A stretch of DNA of 64,000 nucleotides from an uncultured Roseobacter sp. (GTDB taxonomy: Bacteria; Pseudomonadota; Alphaproteobacteria; Rhodobacterales; Rhodobacteraceae), in assembly GCA_947488305.1 (NCBI GenBank), contig CANKZM010000004.1, forward strand, positions 129,501-193,500. Direction: 5' to 3'. The stretch's first letter is position 1. The number at the start of each line of letters is the position of its first letter. Shown here piece after piece: positions 60,571-64,000 of the stretch. The notes under the pieces were generated by a model. The model saw only the letters and a program-made list of their open reading frames with translations. It did no database searches and was not told where the DNA came from. The position numbers were made by a program, and so were the translations under genes.

Positions 60571-63126
60571 ATGTCGCGTTACACCCCAGCAGAGATCGAA
60601 GCCCGTTGGCAAGAGGTCTGGAGCCGCGATGAGGTTTTCAAGGCTGTGCGCTCTGCTGACAAGCCCAAGTATTATGTGTTGGAAATGTTCCCCTACCCGT
60701 CGGGGCGCATCCACATGGGGCATGTGCGCAATTACACCATGGGTGACGTGATTGCGCGGTACAAAATGGCCACGGGACATAACGTGCTGCATCCCATGGG
60801 GTGGGACGCCTTCGGCATGCCGGCGGAAAATGCGGCGATGGCCATCGGTGGGCATCCAAAGGATTGGACCTACGGCAACATCAAAGACATGCGCGACCAG
60901 ATGAAGCCGCTTGGCCTCAGCATCGACTGGTCCCGTGAATTTGCCACCTGCGATCCTGAATACTACGGCCAGCAACAGGCTTTGTTCCTCGATTTTCTGT
61001 CTAACGGGCTGGTCTACCGCAAGAACGCGGTTGTGAACTGGGATCCGGTAGACATGACTGTTCTTGCCAACGAGCAGGTGGAGAACGGACGCGGTTGGCG
61101 GTCAGGCGCACTTGTCGAACGACGCGAACTCACTCAATGGTTCTTCAAGATATCCGACCACTCCGAAGAATTGCTCGACGCGCTGGACGGTCTTGAGAAC
61201 TGGCCTGCCAAAGTCCGGCTGATGCAGGAGAACTGGATCGGCAAATCGCGCGGCCTGCAATTTGCGTTCTCGACAGTTGAAGCGCCCGTAGGCCATGACC
61301 GGATCGAGGTCTACACAACGCGCCCCGATACACTCCTCGGGGCGTCCTTTATCGGCATCTCACCCGATCACCCGCTGGCGAAGCTGTTGGAACAAGACAA
61401 TCCGGAGGTCGCGACCTTTTGTGCGGAATGCCGTAAGGGCGGGACCACGGAAGAGGCGATTGAAACCGCCGAGAAACTGGGCTTTGATACCGGCATCACG
61501 GTGCGGCACCCCTTTGATACCGCCCATGAACTGCCGGTCTACATCGCGAATTTCATCCTGATGGATTACGGCACCGGCGCGATCTTCGGCTGCCCGGCGC
61601 ACGATCAGCGCGACTTTGAGTTTGCGACAAAATATGATCTGCCCATTATCTCAACCTACCTGCCGGATGCGGATGCAGACGAGACCCTGAGCGAAGCCTA
61701 TGTACCGCCAAAGACCGAGAAAGTCTTTTACAACAGAGGCTTTGCCGGAGAGGAAAATCAGACGGGCTTTGAAGCGATTGAAGCGGCGATTGAGTTCTGC
61801 GAAGCAAATGGTATCGGCCAGGGCGTTACAAAGTATCGGCTGCGCGACTGGGGCCTGAGTCGCCAGCGGTACTGGGGTTGCCCGATCCCCGTGGTGCATT
61901 GCGATACCTGCGGTGTCGTGCCTGAAAGGAAAGAAAACCTCCCGATTGAGCTGCCGTATGATGTCAGTTTCGACACACCGGGAAATCCGCTGGACCGCCA
62001 TCCAACATGGCGCAGTTGTGCCTGCCCATCCTGTGGCAAGCCAGCGCAGCGCGAGACCGATACGATGGACACATTCGTAGACAGCTCATGGTATTTTGCG
62101 CGCTTCACCGCACCTCGCGCCGAGACGCCAACAGTGATGGAAGATGCCAGCTACTGGATGAACGTGGACCAGTATATCGGCGGGATTGAGCACGCTATTC
62201 TCCACTTGCTCTATTCGCGGTTTTTTGCCCGCGCCATGCACATTTGCGGACATTTGCCAGCCTCGGCGTCTGAACCTTTTGATGCGCTCTTCACACAAGG
62301 CATGGTCACGCATGAAATTTACATGACGCGTGACGAGAATGACCGCCCTGTCTATCATTTACCCGAAGACATCCACTGGACCGAATCCGGCGCACGGCTT
62401 GGCGCGGATGGTCCACTGGTCGAGGTTATCCCCTCGGCGAAGATGTCCAAATCCAAGAAGAACGTCGTTGACCCGGTCAACATCATTTCCGCCTTTGGCG
62501 CCGACACGGCGCGTTGGTTCGTGCTGAGCGACAGCCCACCCGAGCGAGATGTGGAATGGACGGCATCGGGCGCGGAGGCCGCATTCAAGCACTTGTCCCG
62601 AGTATGGGCGCTCAGCGAGAAAATCGCGGAGATGTCAGGCGACGGGCAAGGTGACGATGATTTACTGCGCGCAATGCATGCCTGCATTCGGGACGTGACC
62701 TTGGGTGTGGAATCCTTTGGGTTCAATGCAGCGATTGCCAAGCTTTACGCTTTCACCGCAACATTGCAGAAGTCCAAAGCAGGGGCATCTGCCCAGAAGC
62801 AGGCCATCCTGACGCTTGCAAAGCTCATGTCACCTATGACTCCGCATTTGTCCGAAGATATCTGGGCCCGGCATGGTCAAGAGGGCCTGATTACAACGGC
62901 ACCCTGGCCACAGGCAGATGAGGCCATGCTGGTGTCCGACACTGTCACAATGCCAATTCAAGTCAATGGAAAACGTCGAGCCGAAATCAACGTTCCCGTC
63001 GACATGAGTAAAGACGAGGTCGAAAAGATCGCACTTGCTGATCCTGCCGTGATAAGAACACTGGATGGAGCGTCGCCCAAAAAAGTCATCGTTGTGCCGG
63101 GACGGATTGTGAATGTCGTTGTTTGA
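60571..63126 (+). CDS. leuS: Leucyl-tRNA synthetase
   Basis: LeuRS attaches leucine to tRNA-Leu. The 851-aa class I synthetase has the HIGH motif as [15 protein letters not shown] (about 43-52), the KMSKS loop as [10 protein letters not shown] (about 620), the editing (CP1) domain with a [15 protein letters not shown] region, and a C-terminal anticodon-binding region. Its length is standard. AAGGA lies 8 bases before the ATG at 60571; a GTG-like extension to 60541 is unlikely. lptE overlaps its 3' end by 14 bases. Confidence 0.98.
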   Translation: MSRYTPAEIEARWQEVWSRDEVFKAVRSADKPKYYVLEMFPYPSGRIHMGHVRNYTMGDVIARYKMATGHNVLHPMGWDAFGMPAENAAMAIGGHPKDWTYGNIKDMRDQMKPLGLSIDWSREFATCDPEYYGQQQALFLDFLSNGLVYRKNAVVNWDPVDMTVLANEQVENGRGWRSGALVERRELTQWFFKISDHSEELLDALDGLENWPAKVRLMQENWIGKSRGLQFAFSTVEAPVGHDRIEVYTTRPDTLLGASFIGISPDHPLAKLLEQDNPEVATFCAECRKGGTTEEAIETAEKLGFDTGITVRHPFDTAHELPVYIANFILMDYGTGAIFGCPAHDQRDFEFATKYDLPIISTYLPDADADETLSEAYVPPKTEKVFYNRGFAGEENQTGFEAIEAAIEFCEANGIGQGVTKYRLRDWGLSRQRYWGCPIPVVHCDTCGVVPERKENLPIELPYDVSFDTPGNPLDRHPTWRSCACPSCGKPAQRETDTMDTFVDSSWYFARFTAPRAETPTVMEDASYWMNVDQYIGGIEHAILHLLYSRFFARAMHICGHLPASASEPFDALFTQGMVTHEIYMTRDENDRPVYHLPEDIHWTESGARLGADGPLVEVIPSAKMSKSKKNVVDPVNIISAFGADTARWFVLSDSPPERDVEWTASGAEAAFKHLSRVWALSEKIAEMSGDGQGDDDLLRAMHACIRDVTLGVESFGFNAAIAKLYAFTATLQKSKAGASAQKQAILTLAKLMSPMTPHLSEDIWARHGQEGLITTAPWPQADEAMLVSDTVTMPIQVNGKRRAEINVPVDMSKDEVEKIALADPAVIRTLDGASPKKVIVVPGRIVNVVV

Positions 63127-63592
63127 CCGCCGCGCCTTGCTTTGTCTGCCGCTGGCCCTCGCGGCCTGCGGGTTTCAGCCGGTCTACGGGACTGGTGGTA
63201 CTGGCACCGTGCTGCAAAACAGTATCGAAGTGTCCGAGCCGGACGATGTTGACGGATATTTGTTATCGCGCAGATTGGAAGAACGCCTGGGACGCGCCAC
63301 TATGCCCACGTACCGCCTCACCATCAACGTCGACACCAAGCGTGAGGCCTTGGCGGTGAATACGGACAGCAACACCAACCGGTTCAACCTGATCGGGGAA
63401 GCCAAATACGTGCTGGTCGACACGGCCACGGGCCGGATCCTGACCTCCGGTGAGGTAGATAATTTCACGGGATCTTCCGCGACAGGCACCACTGTTGCCA
63501 CGCTCGCGGCCGAACGGGACGCCCGCGAACGATTGATGACCCTGTTGGCCGATCAAATCGTGACCCGTTTGCTCAGCACCGATCTGACATGA
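63113..63592 (+). CDS. lptE: LPS-assembly lipoprotein LptE
   Basis: The 159-aa protein is a predicted lipoprotein with signal [19 protein letters not shown] (lipobox LAAC, Cys about 19) followed by GFQPVYG, the usual LptE start. LptE plugs the LptD barrel that inserts LPS in the outer membrane. It overlaps leuS by 14 bases and holA by 4, the typical leuS-lptE-holA order. The mature domain has alternating beta-type segments ([16 protein letters not shown]). Confidence 0.92.
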   Translation: MSLFDRRALLCLPLALAACGFQPVYGTGGTGTVLQNSIEVSEPDDVDGYLLSRRLEERLGRATMPTYRLTINVDTKREALAVNTDSNTNRFNLIGEAKYVLVDTATGRILTSGEVDNFTGSSATGTTVATLAAERDARERLMTLLADQIVTRLLSTDLT

Positions 63593-64000
63593 AACTGTCG
63601 ACCCGGGACGCAAACAGCTATTTTGCGAAACCTGATGCCAGCAGAACCGGGTTGCTGATTTATGGCAGCGATGCCATGCGTGTCGCCCTCAAACGCCAGC
63701 AAGCCCTGGCTGCATTGCTTGGTGAAGGTGCAGAAGAAGAAATGCGCTTGTCGCGATTGAACGGTAATGACCTTCGAAAAGAACCGGCCCTTTTGCTCGA
63801 TGCGGTCAAGGCGGTTGGTTTCTTTCCAGGGCCGCGAGCTGTCTTTGTTCAGGAAGCAAATGAGAACGCAGCGCCGGCTATTCTCGCCGCATTAGAAGAC
63901 TGGGCACCGGGTGATGCGCAGATCATCGTTACAGCCGGTGCGTTGAAGCCAACATCCAAGCTGCGCAAAGCTTTTGAGGGACATGCCAACGCCTACGCAG
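63589..64000 (+). CDS. holA: DNA polymerase III delta subunit, 3' end cut by window
   Basis: The visible 137 codons start [20 protein letters not shown] and then continue with LLIYGSDAMRVALKRQQAL, a typical HolA N-terminus. HolA is the clamp-loader subunit that opens the beta clamp. The start overlaps the lptE stop by 4 bases (ATGA). The frame stays open to the window edge; the remaining about 200 residues are outside. Confidence 0.9.
   Translation, partial: MKLSTRDANSYFAKPDASRTGLLIYGSDAMRVALKRQQALAALLGEGAEEEMRLSRLNGNDLRKEPALLLDAVKAVGFFPGPRAVFVQEANENAAPAILAALEDWAPGDAQIIVTAGALKPTSKLRKAFEGHANAYA

Noticed and set aside
1-64000. tRNA, rRNA, CRISPR, insertion sequence, prophage, toxin-antitoxin or defence system
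   Set aside because: I looked for conserved tRNA arms, spaced repeats, transposase motifs and typical nuclease/helicase clusters and saw none. The window is ordinary chromosomal backbone.

Overview
The window is about 64 kb of a dense, GC-rich bacterial chromosome (about 58% GC by eye), almost certainly from an alphaproteobacterium of the Rhodobacteraceae (Roseobacter group). The evidence is the set of families and their order: a DUF3035/BamF lipoprotein beside lspA and an M16 peptidase pair, purH followed by a heparinase-like gene and an RsmB-type methyltransferase, a DUF1674 succinate dehydrogenase assembly factor, a bacterial ALDH16, a Rhodobacter-type porin, and linked dimethylglycine/sarcosine dehydrogenase-GcvT genes. 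I see no insertion sequence, prophage, CRISPR array, rRNA or tRNA, and no sign of recent foreign DNA. About 62 protein genes are supported. Two are cut by the window edges: a metal permease on the left and holA on the right.

Layout. 0-2.8 kb: a metal ABC importer on the minus strand, probably for manganese, with a Mur-box-like palindrome at its promoter. 2.9-6.3 kb: deoC and a two-domain aldehyde dehydrogenase (deoxyribose and acetaldehyde catabolism). 6.3-14.8 kb: a minus-strand housekeeping run (M16 peptidases, bamF, lspA, purH, heparinase-like, rsmB-like). 14.9-17.6 kb: SDH assembly factor, unknown exported protein, dapB, rbfA, phosphodiester glycosidase. 17.7-26.5 kb: truB, small unknowns, rpsO, LysE exporter, usp-alanine symporter pair, pnp. 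26.6-30.7 kb: glycosyltransferase, 1-Cys peroxiredoxin, aldehyde dehydrogenase, and an ArsR-SRPBCC pair with tandem operators. 30.7-38.8 kb: a tightly packed minus-strand run for methylated-amine and one-carbon metabolism (XRE-cupin regulator, LysE exporter, GFA protein, two FAD/GcvT demethylases around a homocysteine methyltransferase), ending in a pseudouridine synthase. 38.9-45.3 kb: free methionine sulfoxide reductase, thiolase, an RsbV/RsbW-like pair, gamma-glutamyltransferase, hspQ, AEC transporter, SLT lipoprotein. 45.3-52.9 kb: lolA, ftsK, aminotransferase, amidase, UbiH-type hydroxylase, Trm112. 52.9-58.7 kb: Lon-substrate-domain protein, CnoX-like thioredoxin, xthA, a candidate sRNA, an OmpR-type regulator, ribA, L,D-transpeptidase, YggS. 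58.8-64 kb: porin, DUF3576 lipoprotein, leuS, lptE, holA.

How the genes work together. The clearest pathway is in the 31-39 kb run: betaine demethylation with homocysteine as methyl acceptor, followed by FAD/THF-dependent demethylation of dimethylglycine and sarcosine, with a GFA-family protein that may act on released formaldehyde. deoC and the ALDH16 form a second two-step route. Most other genes are core translation, RNA decay, envelope assembly and division functions.

The most novel-looking signals are non-coding: (1) between xthA and the response regulator, an FNR/Crp-type box centred 41.5 nt before a predicted start of a ~73-nt RNA with two hairpins, a CCUCCC (anti-Shine-Dalgarno) linker and a U7 terminator; (2) two equally spaced TGAAA-N13-TTTCA palindromes before the XRE-cupin gene; (3) a 16-bp palindrome exactly filling the -35/-10 spacer before the SDH assembly factor gene; (4) tandem ArsR operators over a consensus-like promoter. 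No previously undescribed multi-gene defence or mobile system was found.
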